A stretch of DNA of 40,368 bases from Alphaproteobacteria bacterium. GTDB taxonomy: Bacteria; Pseudomonadota; Alphaproteobacteria; UBA9219. The stretch spans positions 1 to 40,368 of the forward strand of contig JAGWIK010000017.1 of NCBI GenBank assembly GCA_028866275.1, written 5' to 3'. Position numbers and translations under genes: made by a program. The notes under the pieces were generated by a model. That model made no database searches. It was not told the origin of the DNA and saw only the letters and a list, made by a program, of their open reading frames with translations. The first letter of the stretch is position 1. Every line of letters starts with the position of its first letter. This document shows positions 1 through 6,468 of the stretch, piece after piece.

Positions 1-96
1 CGACCGGCAAATGCAGCAGCACGATGGCAAACACGGTCGATTTTGTTTACCGGCTACGCCCGCAGGGTTATTAAAGGTTTTGCGGACACGCCGTTC

Positions 97-125
97 TTGA
101 CCTTGGCGCGTAAAGGCGGTATTGC
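97..125 (+). promoter_or_regulatory. Candidate promoter of tRNA-Val
   Basis: TTGACC (97-102), a 17-bp spacer and TATTGC (120-125) resemble a sigma70 promoter. Transcription would begin near 132, about 30 bp before the tRNA. The first 162 bp are taken to be host flank and hold no other feature I can support. Confidence 0.5.
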
Positions 126-162
126 CGTGCCCCTTGGCCCCGGGATCAATGGGGTGCAAAGC

Positions 163-237
163 GGGTGCGTAGCTCAGCGGGAGAGCATTACCTTCACACG
201 GTAGGGGTCACAGGTTCAATCCCTGTCGCACCCACCA
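163..237 (+). tRNA. tRNA-Val (anticodon CAC)
   Basis: The sequence folds as a full cloverleaf. The acceptor stem is GGGTGCG/CGCACCC, followed by A and an encoded CCA end (235-237). The anticodon loop TTCACAC gives anticodon CAC, which reads GUG valine codons. The T arm is ACAGG-TTCAATC-CCTGT. The phage integrase gene lies directly downstream and reads toward it, so the 3' half of this tRNA is probably the attachment site (attL), with the tRNA restored on integration. Confidence 0.95.
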
Positions 238-265
238 TCTAAATCAATGACTTAGATGGTGTTTT
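233..265 (+). terminator. Stem-loop overlapping the tRNA 3' end, followed by TTTT
   Basis: CACCATCTAA (233-242) and TTAGATGGTG (252-261) form a perfect 10-bp inverted repeat with a 9-nt loop, followed by TTTT at 262-265. It can act as an intrinsic terminator for the tRNA transcript. The left arm includes the tRNA CCA end, so part of the hairpin is tRNA and part is presumably phage-derived DNA. Confidence 0.55.
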
Positions 266-285
266 GGAATTTAGCCTTAAAATTT

Positions 286-306
286 GGGGCAGTATCTGGG
301 GCAGTA
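286..306. repeat. Direct repeat next to the attachment site, possible integrase arm sites
   Basis: GGGGCAGTA occurs at 286-294 and again at 298-306, exactly 12 bp apart, between the tRNA and the integrase stop codon. Tyrosine integrases of the lambda type bind short direct repeats (arm sites) flanking the core, so these are candidates. Seen in sequence: the repeat. Inferred: the role. Confidence 0.35.
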
Positions 307-334
307 ACCTCCTTATTCTCATCGGGGTTCCCCA

Positions 335-1405
335 TTATCTGTAATCCAACGCCTTGGCCGCTGACAGCAAATAATCCGGCGCGTGGTGAGCATATACCCG
401 TTCGGTCGTCCGGCTGTCGCTGTGGCCCAGATAACGGGCTACAACAGGGAATGGCACCCCCCGCTGCACCATCCAGCTGGCGGCCGTGTGGCGCAGCGTG
501 TGGGGCGTTACGTCGGGCATCCATGCCGCCCATGCCAGCCGTTGAAACAGTTTTTTAATATCGCCGATCGGGCGGCCGCCGTCATGCAGGACAAAGCCCG
601 TCGGTGTCCCACGTTGGCGCGCGATACGCAGGAAGGTCATCAACCGGCGCGGGATGGGGATTCGTCCGCGGCCCTTTTTCGTGCGTTCGCGCCCGGGTTC
701 GTTGAAGTCGATCAGTCCCCGGTCAAGGTCGACCTGCGTCCAGCGTAAATTCAAAATGGCCGTTTTACGCGCCCCGGTATAAAGGGCGATGACGATGAAC
801 AGCGCCGCGTACCAGCGCGATCGGGAAGTAGCCCGTCGATCATCCCGCGGATCCTCGCGCACGCGCAACCGGGCGGTATGCAGCAACAGCGCAGCCTCGC
901 TGCGCGTCAGCCATCTTTCCCTAGGCGGCGGCTGTGGCGGCCGCCAGACGGGCACGCTGGATGCCAGCCGTCCGGCTTTCCAGTCGTGGTTGATGGCCGC
1001 GCCAAGGCACCCGAGTTCGCGGCCGGATGTGCTGGATCTGACCCCGCGCCTGCGCACATAATCGCGGCATGTGGATTCGCGGACATCGATGACGGTTTTT
1101 TCTGCCCAATAGGAAAGAAGCGCGTCTATGTTGCACGCGAGCGTCAACGCGCCGTTGCCGTGCAGATAGGGGCCGCGTTCGGTGGCGTAAAGCGCCAGAA
1201 CGTCGGCGATCAGCCTTTCAGAGGGATCACGCGCGCTGATTTCCTGACGGCCGGCGAGGAAGTCAGCGAGGAAGTCCTTAGCTTCGTCACTATCTGCCGT
1301 GCCCGTCGAACGGCGGCATCTTTTTCCGCGTTCGAACCAGATAACTTCCCAGCATTCACGATCCGGCCGCCATTCCAGGTGCGGCCCGCGGTTTCTTTTT
1401 GGCAT
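335..1405 (-). CDS. int: Phage integrase, tyrosine recombinase family
   Basis: This 356-aa protein would catalyse site-specific recombination between phage attP and the host tRNA-Val site. The C-terminal catalytic domain shows the family residues: Arg213 (in TGARKT), His302 and Arg305 (HTLRHT), His328 (YLGH) and the nucleophile Tyr338 (ERVYAHH). The N-terminal 150 residues fit a DNA-binding and SAM-like core-binding region. It is the last gene of the leftward operon and lies about 100 bp from the tRNA. Its start (CATGCC on the plus strand, 1403-1405) sits inside the excisionase-like gene, giving a 196-bp overlap as often seen for xis/int pairs. Length is normal for the family. Confidence 0.95.
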   Translation of the reverse strand: MPKRNRGPHLEWRPDRECWEVIWFERGKRCRRSTGTADSDEAKDFLADFLAGRQEISARDPSERLIADVLALYATERGPYLHGNGALTLACNIDALLSYWAEKTVIDVRESTCRDYVRRRGVRSSTSGRELGCLGAAINHDWKAGRLASSVPVWRPPQPPPRERWLTRSEAALLLHTARLRVREDPRDDRRATSRSRWYAALFIVIALYTGARKTAILNLRWTQVDLDRGLIDFNEPGRERTKKGRGRIPIPRRLMTFLRIARQRGTPTGFVLHDGGRPIGDIKKLFQRLAWAAWMPDVTPHTLRHTAASWMVQRGVPFPVVARYLGHSDSRTTERVYAHHAPDYLLSAAKALDYR

Positions 1406-1659
1406 GCAATGGTCCGATCTTCCAAATAATCACGGACGGCATCCGGCGTTATCAGATAACGACCGGCGACCATAATGTGGCTGAGCCGCCCTTTCACGCA
1501 TTCCTGTTGAATATGCCGTTTCGTGCAGCGAAGCACGGCGGCAACCTCGGCCGGCGTCGCCAGCATAGGTAAGTGTCCCAGCGCCGCGAATTCTGCCGCA
1601 GGCGTGGCATGCAAAACAATGTCATTTTTAACCGGTGTGGCCATGATGTTGTCGGTCAT
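1210..1659 (-). CDS. Excisionase-like HTH protein
   Basis: A 149-aa protein with a MerR/excisionase-type helix-turn-helix at about residues 33-79 (TPAEVAAVLRCTKRHIQQ, then a GRYLITPDAVRDYL wing). Such domains bend DNA at att sites and direct the integrase toward excision. The gene directly precedes int and overlaps it by about 196 bp, which supports this job. I chose the ATG at 1657-1659 because it forms an ATGA overlap with the stop codon of the upstream gene; an in-frame ATG at 1683 is possible. The C-terminal 65 residues are basic and not recognised. Confidence 0.65.
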   Translation of the reverse strand: MTDNIMATPVKNDIVLHATPAAEFAALGHLPMLATPAEVAAVLRCTKRHIQQECVKGRLSHIMVAGRYLITPDAVRDYLEDRTIACQKETAGRTWNGGRIVNAGKLSGSNAEKDAAVRRARQIVTKLRTSSLTSSPAVRKSARVIPLKG

Positions 1660-2009
1660 AGCGGCGCCCAGACGTGAAGCCATCCGGAAAAGGGAAGGCC
1701 ATATTTATCGCGGAAAAAGTCAACGAATGTCAGGACGTTGGAGAATCCTTCCTGTTCATGCAGAGGTTGATTGCGCGGCCGGATATCGCCATCGATGTTG
1801 TCCAGCGTCCACATGTTGTGGCCACCGATCACGATATGCGCCGTTCCCACGCAAACGGATTCGCCCAGTTTCCTACATGTCGGGCAGCGTTGGTTGTGAT
1901 AAAGAAACATAGCGTCGCCGATTTTGCACCGTTTGGTTGCGCGGATGGTGGACAGTTTTGTTCCATCTTCGATCTGCGCGATGTTCACGGTGAAATTGAA
2001 TGCGGGCAT
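1656..2009 (-). CDS. ASCH-domain-like small protein
   Basis: A 117-aa protein. The N-terminal stretch, with a KLSTIRATKRCKIGD motif followed by a CPTCRKLGESVCVGTAHIVI beta-rich segment, resembles the ASCH fold, which binds RNA or modified nucleotides and is common in phage small-gene clusters. It also holds a CPTC motif (near residues 42-45). The ATG at 2009 is preferred over an upstream in-frame one (2087) because GAGAA lies about 7 bp before it and the longer form would run through the neighbouring gene. Its stop overlaps the excisionase-like start. Function is not known; the ASCH assignment is from motif likeness only. Confidence 0.55.
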   Translation of the reverse strand: MPAFNFTVNIAQIEDGTKLSTIRATKRCKIGDAMFLYHNQRCPTCRKLGESVCVGTAHIVIGGHNMWTLDNIDGDIRPRNQPLHEQEGFSNVLTFVDFFRDKYGLPFSGWLHVWAPL

Positions 2010-2010
2010 G

Positions 2011-2202
2011 TTATTTCTCGCTGGGCGGTGATGGCGCGGCGGCAAGCATGGCATCATATTCCTCGATGGAGCAAATATATCCAACATTCATGCCGGCCCT
2101 TAGCATTTCCTCAGTGGGGGTTTTCGGCACAAGCTGCCACCCGTCTGGCAAACTATCGCGCCGGACGGGTGCCAGCTTGTCGATGGTGGTTTTAGATTCC
2201 AT
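2011..2202 (-). CDS. Small conserved phage protein, function unknown
   Basis: A 63-aa protein. Its middle part, DGWQLVPKTPTEEMLRAGMN, is a pattern I have seen in short hypothetical proteins of many temperate phages (a WxLVPxxPTxEM motif). GGGGAA lies upstream of the ATG at 2202. No catalytic residues or membrane segment are visible. It is part of the leftward operon and overlaps the zinc-peptide gene. Confidence 0.6.
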   Translation of the reverse strand: MESKTTIDKLAPVRRDSLPDGWQLVPKTPTEEMLRAGMNVGYICSIEEYDAMLAAAPSPPSEK

Positions 2203-2353
2203 GCCATTTCCCCTTATATTTGAACACATGAAGTTTACAGCGGGCGCATGCATTAAAATCACAACCACGATATCGTTCGTCCCATTTGTGAATGCCGATT
2301 GTACAAAGAAGTTTACGCAAAAATATCGTCGTTTGTGATTTTAGATCAGCCAT
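2192..2353 (-). CDS. 53-aa phage peptide with a Cys/His zinc-like motif
   Basis: MADLKSQ-start peptide containing LLCTIGIHKW near residues 15-24 and CDFNACARC near 31-39. Spaced His and Cys residues suggest a small zinc ribbon, similar to the short DUF1660-type prophage proteins. A perfect GGAGG lies 7 bp before the ATG at 2353, which fixes this start over the longer in-frame one. Its start lies inside the end of the membrane peptide gene and its stop overlaps the next gene. Confidence 0.6.
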   Translation of the reverse strand: MADLKSQTTIFLRKLLCTIGIHKWDERYRGCDFNACARCKLHVFKYKGKWHGI

Positions 2354-2499
2354 ATAAATCCTCCTAGCAACGCGCAAAATAAGTACCCAACGCAACAGAT
2401 TGCCAAGATCGGAATACCGACAAGGACGAAATATGAAACAGCAGCTATGAGAAGCATGGTATTTTTAAAAGTCGCCTTTTGTGTTGTGCGTTCGGTCAT
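2341..2499 (-). CDS. 52-aa membrane peptide
   Basis: A short reading frame, MTERTTQKATFKNT followed by about 35 hydrophobic residues. One or two membrane spans are expected, running through LLIAAVSYFVLVGIPILAI and then a CCVGYLFCALLGGFIW stretch. The ATG (2497-2499) forms an ATGA overlap with the methyltransferase stop codon and its 3' end overlaps the zinc-peptide start, so it is translationally coupled on both sides. Function is unknown; a phage membrane peptide of the exclusion or lysis-modifying kind is possible but not shown. Confidence 0.6.
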   Translation of the reverse strand: MTERTTQKATFKNTMLLIAAVSYFVLVGIPILAICCVGYLFCALLGGFIWLI

Positions 2500-3356
2500 G
2501 CCATTGTCTCCCTGATTGCTTGCGCCGTCTTAATATCGTGGTCATCAACGCTAGCCGTGCGATGGTCGCCTTCGCGCTTGGCGGAGTGATATTGGACAAT
2601 AAATGGCTTTGGCGCGTCGATCACATAGCGGAAGATACCCTTAGCGATGCGACGCAGTGTGGCCTCGGCCAGCGGTCGCTTGCGCTCGAAGATCGACGGA
2701 CACGGGATCGACCAGTCGATGCAATCCGCCGCCGTGCGATATGGGATAAGTCCGGGGCCGTGCGTCGGCGCGGGCCAGACGATGGGCTTGCCGTCGCAGC
2801 GCGCAATAAGGAACAGGCGTTTGCGAATGGTTGGCGCGCCGTAATCACAGGCGCGCAACTCGCGGTATTCGATCTTGTAGCCAAGTTTCTTGAGTTCCCC
2901 GCACCAGCGTCGGAAGGTGAAGCCTTTGCGAAGCGGGCACGGGATGAGCTTTCCGTCCTCGGTGCTGGTGAGCGGTCCCCAATCCTTAAATTCCTCGACA
3001 TTTTCGAGCATGATGACAGCGGGGCGCACCAACTTCGCCCAATGCACGACGACCCATGCCAGGTCGCGGATGTGCTTTTCGACGGGCTTGCCGCCCTTGG
3101 CCTTGCTGAAATGCTTGCAGTCGGGCGAGAACCACGCCAGCGAGACAGGGCGCCCTTTTGTCACATCGCGCGGATCGGCGCGCCAGACGGACTGGCATAG
3201 ATGCTCCGCGCCCGGGTGGTTGGCCGTATGCATCGCCACGGCTTCATCATCGTGATTAATGGCAATGTCGATAGAACAGCCAAGGCCCATTTCGATGCCC
3301 GTGGAAGCGCCGCCGCCACCCGCGAAATTGTCGACTATCAATCCATTGATTGTCAT
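2496..3356 (-). CDS. DNA cytosine-5 methyltransferase, C-terminally short
   Basis: A 286-aa C5 methyltransferase. Motif I is DNFAGGGGAS (about residues 9-18, SAM binding), motif IV is SPDC with the catalytic Cys80, motif VI is ENVEEF (118-123), and motif VIII is IRKRLFLIA (177-185). A target-recognition region follows. The protein then ends after TASVDD with a short unrelated-looking tail, so motifs IX and X, which normally complete the fold, are not seen. Start at 3356 is chosen for its GGAGAA site and ATGA overlap with the upstream MT-A70 gene. It may protect phage DNA from host restriction, if active. Confidence 0.85.
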   Translation of the reverse strand: MTINGLIVDNFAGGGGASTGIEMGLGCSIDIAINHDDEAVAMHTANHPGAEHLCQSVWRADPRDVTKGRPVSLAWFSPDCKHFSKAKGGKPVEKHIRDLAWVVVHWAKLVRPAVIMLENVEEFKDWGPLTSTEDGKLIPCPLRKGFTFRRWCGELKKLGYKIEYRELRACDYGAPTIRKRLFLIARCDGKPIVWPAPTHGPGLIPYRTAADCIDWSIPCPSIFERKRPLAEATLRRIAKGIFRYVIDAPKPFIVQYHSAKREGDHRTASVDDHDIKTAQAIRETMA

Positions 3357-3919
3357 GAAAATTTCTCCGTTTCGTTGCCCCACGCGTCCCATCCACGCGC
3401 CGCTTCGCGCGCGAACAGTTCAAGATATGGCCCGTCGAACAAGGCTTCGACATCGCGGCGCATCTGGTCGGGTTTGCGTGAATGTTCGCGGATGGGCGCG
3501 GCGATAAGGTTACGCACGTTGCGCGCTTTTTGTTGCGGCCTGCCGATGGTGCCCAGCAGGAAAAATTCGGCGGCGCTGCGGTAACAATAACCGGTCCCGA
3601 AGGCCCATGCCCGGCCCGTTTTGCTTTGTTTGGCCCATGCGCCCGCGCTTTTAAAAGCAAACCCCCATGCGCGCATGGTGTCGACGGCCTGCGGCAGCAT
3701 CGGCGCCGTTGCCCACATGATCAGCGCGCAGTCGCCGCGGGCCAGTTGCGACACCGGCAACGCCATGATGTCGGACAATGTCATGCATCCGTAATGGCGC
3801 TGCGGGCTTTTCCCTTCTCCCTTTTGGCTGCGCACATCGAAACGCCATGGCGGATCGGCCAGAATCGCGCCGTAATGCAACGGCTTTAAGGCTGAAAAGG
3901 GGTCGGCGCGACGTATCAT
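3353..3919 (-). CDS. MT-A70 family adenine N6-methyltransferase
   Basis: A 188-aa protein with the DPPW catalytic motif at residues 22-25, an MWATAPMLPQAVDTMRAWGF segment and a FFLLGTIGRPQ beta strand, as in phage MT-A70 adenine methyltransferases. It would methylate DNA (the family can also act on RNA) at adenine N6 using SAM. The C terminus (REHSRKPDQ, then FARE) carries the SRKP/LFAR pattern usual for the family. It is coupled by ATGA overlaps to genes on both sides and sits beside the C5 enzyme, so both probably serve anti-restriction or regulation. Confidence 0.88.
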   Translation of the reverse strand: MIRRADPFSALKPLHYGAILADPPWRFDVRSQKGEGKSPQRHYGCMTLSDIMALPVSQLARGDCALIMWATAPMLPQAVDTMRAWGFAFKSAGAWAKQSKTGRAWAFGTGYCYRSAAEFFLLGTIGRPQQKARNVRNLIAAPIREHSRKPDQMRRDVEALFDGPYLELFAREAARGWDAWGNETEKFS

Positions 3920-4212
3920 GGTTTTTCCGGCCCCATGTTCAATTTGATATAATCAATGGTGTTCAGCGTCCGCGCCGCATGCCGGGCCATATTGTCGGCT
4001 GCGACCATGGGGGATGCGCGTCCCATGCGCGCGGCCTTTAACGCGCGTTCAAGAACCTGAATGTTAAAGGTGGCGATGTTGCGCAGCAGGCTGTCCAGCG
4101 TGTCGGCCGGCGTCACACGTTCGCGGTTTAAGCCATCCGTAATATGCGCGCGCATCCGTTCATGCCGCCGATCGTATAATTCGTCGAGGGGATAAACGCG
4201 CGCGGTCATCAT
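3916..4212 (-). CDS. Hypothetical phage protein (98 aa)
   Basis: Not recognised. The protein is largely helical and charged, with a DRRHERMRAHITDGL segment and ALKAARMG, and no cysteines. Two adjacent ATG codons (4212, 4209) are possible starts; the first gives the ATGA overlap with the upstream gene. It overlaps the MT-A70 gene by 4 bp, so it is made from the same message. Confidence 0.6.
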   Translation of the reverse strand: MMTARVYPLDELYDRRHERMRAHITDGLNRERVTPADTLDSLLRNIATFNIQVLERALKAARMGRASPMVAADNMARHAARTLNTIDYIKLNMGPEKP

Positions 4213-4427
4213 GCCACCCTGATTGCCGCGATATGGACGATTTTGCAGCCATAGCGCAGTTCAGCCGCTGCGCGGCGCGCCAGAAGATCGCGGTCATACC
4301 CAGCCAGATGCATTAAAAGGCCGCGGGTCGGATGTTCGACGCAAAAAGCATGTTCAACCGGCGCAGGCTTTGTCGCCGCAGCGCGTTCGGGGATTGATCG
4401 GCGTAAATCTTCCCACGGGATCGTCAT
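4209..4427 (-). CDS. Hypothetical phage protein (72 aa)
   Basis: Not recognised. A small basic protein starting MTIPWEDLRRS, with a helical LLARRAAAELRYG segment. It has one Cys near residue 29 and another near 61, too few to argue for metal binding. It overlaps both neighbours by 4 bp in the leftward operon. Confidence 0.55.
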   Translation of the reverse strand: MTIPWEDLRRSIPERAAATKPAPVEHAFCVEHPTRGLLMHLAGYDRDLLARRAAAELRYGCKIVHIAAIRVA

Positions 4428-4606
4428 GATGCCCGCACTTTCCGCGCCTTCATCTTTTTCAGACGGCTTTCCGCTTCGGCGGCATAGGCGGCGCGGCGTT
4501 CCTGCAGCGCATCGATTTGCGCGGTCAATTGTTCGATCTGATGGGTCAGTTCGGACAACGGCATGTCTGCCGGCGTTCCGGCGTCTGTTTCATGGGGATG
4601 AGTCAT
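4424..4606 (-). CDS. Hypothetical coiled-coil protein (60 aa)
   Basis: A short protein with a heptad-like helical region from about residue 17 to 55 (LSELTHQIEQLTAQIDALQ) and a Lys/Arg-rich end. It probably forms a coiled coil or oligomer; partner and role are unknown. ATGA overlaps link it to both neighbours. Confidence 0.6.
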   Translation of the reverse strand: MTHPHETDAGTPADMPLSELTHQIEQLTAQIDALQERRAAYAAEAESRLKKMKARKVRAS

Positions 4607-4839
4607 GCGCGCGCGCCTTCCAATGGGGGTTGGATGCCAAGAAACCTTTCCGACCGGTCCTTGACGCGCTGTAAAACGTTTTCGGCCAATTCATGGGGGC
4701 GCAATGCGTTTCTGGCAGCGATGATCTGCAAGGCAGTTTGTTGTTCGCGGATGATGTCCACCATGTATTCGCTGCCGGAAATAATTTCCCGCAACTGATC
4801 CTCGGTAAATATCATATTGTCGACGGTGATGGTCTGCAT
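4603..4839 (-). CDS. Hypothetical phage protein (78 aa)
   Basis: Not recognised. An acidic, helical protein starting MQTITVDNMIFTEDQ. The ATG at 4839 is preferred to the far upstream in-frame one at 5073 because the 78 extra residues would be a proline/arginine-rich shadow of the gene on the next frame. No clear ribosome binding site is visible. A 70-bp gap separates it from the upstream gene, and its end overlaps the coiled-coil gene by 4 bp. Confidence 0.55.
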   Translation of the reverse strand: MQTITVDNMIFTEDQLREIISGSEYMVDIIREQQTALQIIAARNALRPHELAENVLQRVKDRSERFLGIQPPLEGARA

Positions 4840-4909
4840 GGCTGTGTCCAAAAGTTTTTTCCGAAACGCCGCCCGGCCTGCGCCGGGCGACGCACAAGAA
4901 AACAGGAGA

Positions 4910-5218
4910 TTACGATGCGGCGGCAGCCGTACCGGTAGATGCTGCTTCAGTCGACGCGGTTGAGGGCGTATCGGTGCTGGTCGACGATGGGGTGCCGGTC
5001 GCATTGGCGGCCGCGTCGTCGGGGTCGGTGATATCGGCCAGAATGGTCGAAACCTTGGTGTCCAGCGCAGCAATCGCGGCCGTCACAGACGAAAGGTCGA
5101 CCGTTGCCTGTGGCGGTGTTGCCAGACTGGCTTTGATGTCGGCGACATCGGCGACCAGTTGGGCGACTTGTTGTTCAATAGACATAAGCATCTCCTTTGG
5201 TTTGCGGTTAAAGAACAT
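4910..5218 (-). CDS. Hypothetical protein with coiled coil and Ser/Thr/Ala-rich tail
   Basis: A 102-aa protein. Residues 12-65 are a helical heptad region (SIEQQVAQLVADVADIKA), and the last 35 residues are low-complexity Ser/Thr/Ala/Pro. This build is common in small phage proteins of unknown function. Two starts are plausible: ATG 5218, behind a perfect AAGGAGG with 6-bp spacing, which I chose, and ATG 5185, behind AAGGAG. Confidence 0.65.
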   Translation of the reverse strand: MFFNRKPKEMLMSIEQQVAQLVADVADIKASLATPPQATVDLSSVTAAIAALDTKVSTILADITDPDDAAANATGTPSSTSTDTPSTASTEAASTGTAAAAS

Positions 5219-5273
5219 TGCGTTCCTCCTTGGTTCGGCCATAACGCTGGCCCGCGAAACCCTTGCGGGAATT

Positions 5274-5474
5274 TCAGATCGCCCTTAACTGCGTGGCTGC
5301 GGCGCCGAATGCCGCCCATGCGATGTTGCGATCCCGCCATCCTTTGGTCGGATGTAAAACCCTGACGCGATCGACGCCCGTTGCGGTCGTATATTTTTCA
5401 GACGGCAATTCAGATGTTTTGTTCCATTTGCGTCTGTTGGCTCGATCCGCTGGTATTTCTTTAATTACATGCAT
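5274..5474 (-). CDS. Hypothetical phage protein (66 aa)
   Basis: Not recognised. A basic protein starting MHVIKEIPAD and ending AAATQLRAI. AAGGAA lies about 8 bp before the ATG at 5474. A longer in-frame version up to 5789 would consist of Thr-Ala repeats from the adjacent hexanucleotide array and is not preferred. Confidence 0.55.
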   Translation of the reverse strand: MHVIKEIPADRANRRKWNKTSELPSEKYTTATGVDRVRVLHPTKGWRDRNIAWAAFGAAATQLRAI

Positions 5475-5553
5475 CGTTAATTCCTTTTTTGGTTCCCCGC
5501 GCCCCTTCCGCAGGCGAAAGCGTTCGCGTTCCGCCTGCGTTTCAGGGCATCCA

Positions 5554-5880
5554 TTAATAGCCGTAGCCGTAGCCGTCGCCGTAGCCGTCGCCGTAGCCGT
5601 AGCCGTAGCCGTCGCCGTAGCCGTCGCCGTCGCCGTAGCCGTCGCCGTAGCCGTAGCCGTAGCCGTAGCCGTAGCCGTAGCCGTCGCCGTAGCCGTCGCC
5701 GTCGCCGTAGCCGTCGCCGTAGCCGTAGCCGTAGCCGTCGCCGTCGCCGTCGCCGTCGCCGTAGCCGTCGCCGTAGATGAATGCCTCACCGTCTGTTCCC
5801 ATGGGGGTTGCGGCGAACGATGTCGCCGTCAGCGCGCCGGAATCAGGGGCGGTATTCTCTTGGGCTTGATCAGGCAGCAT
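5554..5880 (-). CDS. Gly-Tyr/Gly-Asp dipeptide repeat protein
   Basis: A 108-aa protein. The first third is an ordinary Ala/Thr-rich segment from MLPDQAQENT to GEAFI; the rest is 36 uninterrupted YG or DG dipeptides and a final Tyr before the stop. The array contains a perfect 12-unit internal duplication. The ATG at 5880 overlaps the end of the upstream gene by 11 bp, as expected in this operon. Short phage proteins with GYGDG repeats are familiar to me from other temperate phages, but no function is known. The single variable base makes Tyr or Asp in this frame yet is silent in two other open frames, so the frame is likely but not certain. Confidence 0.6.
   Translation of the reverse strand: MLPDQAQENTAPDSGALTATSFAATPMGTDGEAFIYGDGYGDGDGDGDGYGYGYGDGYGDGDGYGDGYGYGYGYGYGYGDGYGDGDGYGDGYGYGYGDGYGDGYGYGY
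5560..5775. repeat. Hexanucleotide array GCCGTA/GCCGTC, 36 units
   Basis: Thirty-six tandem hexamers, each GCCGTA or GCCGTC on the plus strand, with no other variation. Units at 5590-5661 and 5662-5733 carry the same 12-unit order of A and C variants, so they form a perfect 72-bp tandem duplication. The array is most of the YG/DG repeat gene and should be prone to slippage. Confidence 0.97.
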
Positions 5881-6133
5881 CGCCGGACCATTTGGCGGGA
5901 TTGCAGGGGAACTGCGCGATGATCGCAAGTTCATGCACCTGAATGCCTTGCGGCGCGGAATCAAGTTTCGTGTTTTCCTGCGGGCCTTCGTTGGCTAATT
6001 GCCCAAGGCCATGATCCGTTCCCCAGCGCCGAACAACAGATGCGTTGCTGAGCTTAACCTGGGTGCCCATCTTGCTGAAATCGCCGACGACGACCCAGCC
6101 GCGCGGCAGGACAAGAATTCGTTTATCAAACAT
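5870..6133 (-). CDS. Small conserved phage protein, DUF6948-like
   Basis: An 87-aa protein starting MFDKRILVLPRGWVVVGDF and continuing with an ASVVRRWGTDHGLGQLANEGP segment. I recall this RGWVVVG...ASVIRRWGT pattern from a phage family of unknown function (DUF6948), so the family name is from memory. The start is fixed by AAGGAG 7 bp before the ATG. It is the first gene after a 335-bp gap in the leftward operon and overlaps the YG/DG repeat gene by 11 bp. Confidence 0.7.
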   Translation of the reverse strand: MFDKRILVLPRGWVVVGDFSKMGTQVKLSNASVVRRWGTDHGLGQLANEGPQENTKLDSAPQGIQVHELAIIAQFPCNPAKWSGDAA

Positions 6134-6468
6134 TTTTTTCTCCTTGCATTTGCCGTTTCCGGCGGTTGCCCGACGGCGTTATGCCGCCGGGAATTTGGTT
6201 GCCGTTCTCTCTCGGCCGTCCATCCTTCCTTGCGTCATACAGGAGGTTTTTGGGTATCCGAAGAAGGCCAAAAACGTGGATGCTGTGTGCTTTGACGATG
6301 GCTATTTCCCCTCTAGCGCGAAAGCATCGTCGGAAACTCGGTGTGGCGGGTCGGCGGTTAGCCGAGGAAAGTTGCCAAGATGAACGGAACGAATTCCGCA
6401 TTTTTCTAACTTTCTTAAGGTCGCCCCTGAATTTTGGTTCAGGACTTAACCGCCACGAAATTTTATAG
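6134..6468. other. Gene-free gap within the leftward operon
   Basis: I see no convincing gene on either strand in these 335 bp. It holds a short inverted repeat CCTGAA/TTCAGG (6426-6431, 6438-6443) and an AGGAGG (6240-6245) on the plus strand without a good start codon after it. It could contain a promoter, a small RNA or remnants of a lost gene. Confidence 0.5.

Noticed and set aside
1-60. Possible end of a host gene reaching into the window on the minus strand
   Set aside because: A short hydrophobic frame can be read, but it is too short and lacks a reliable start or family signal.
2481-3255. Long plus-strand frames opposite the methyltransferases
   Set aside because: They are shadows of the minus-strand C5 methyltransferase, which shows full motifs and good ribosome binding sites.
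5560-5775. Possible CRISPR or microsatellite non-coding repeat
   Set aside because: There are no unique spacers, the units are 6 bp and perfectly tandem, and the array lies in an open frame that starts and stops within the operon, so it is a coding repeat.
6166-6468. 100-codon plus-strand frame in the gap of the leftward operon
   Set aside because: No good start codon follows the AGGAGG at 6240-6245, the frame is antisense to the operon and it matches no recognised protein.
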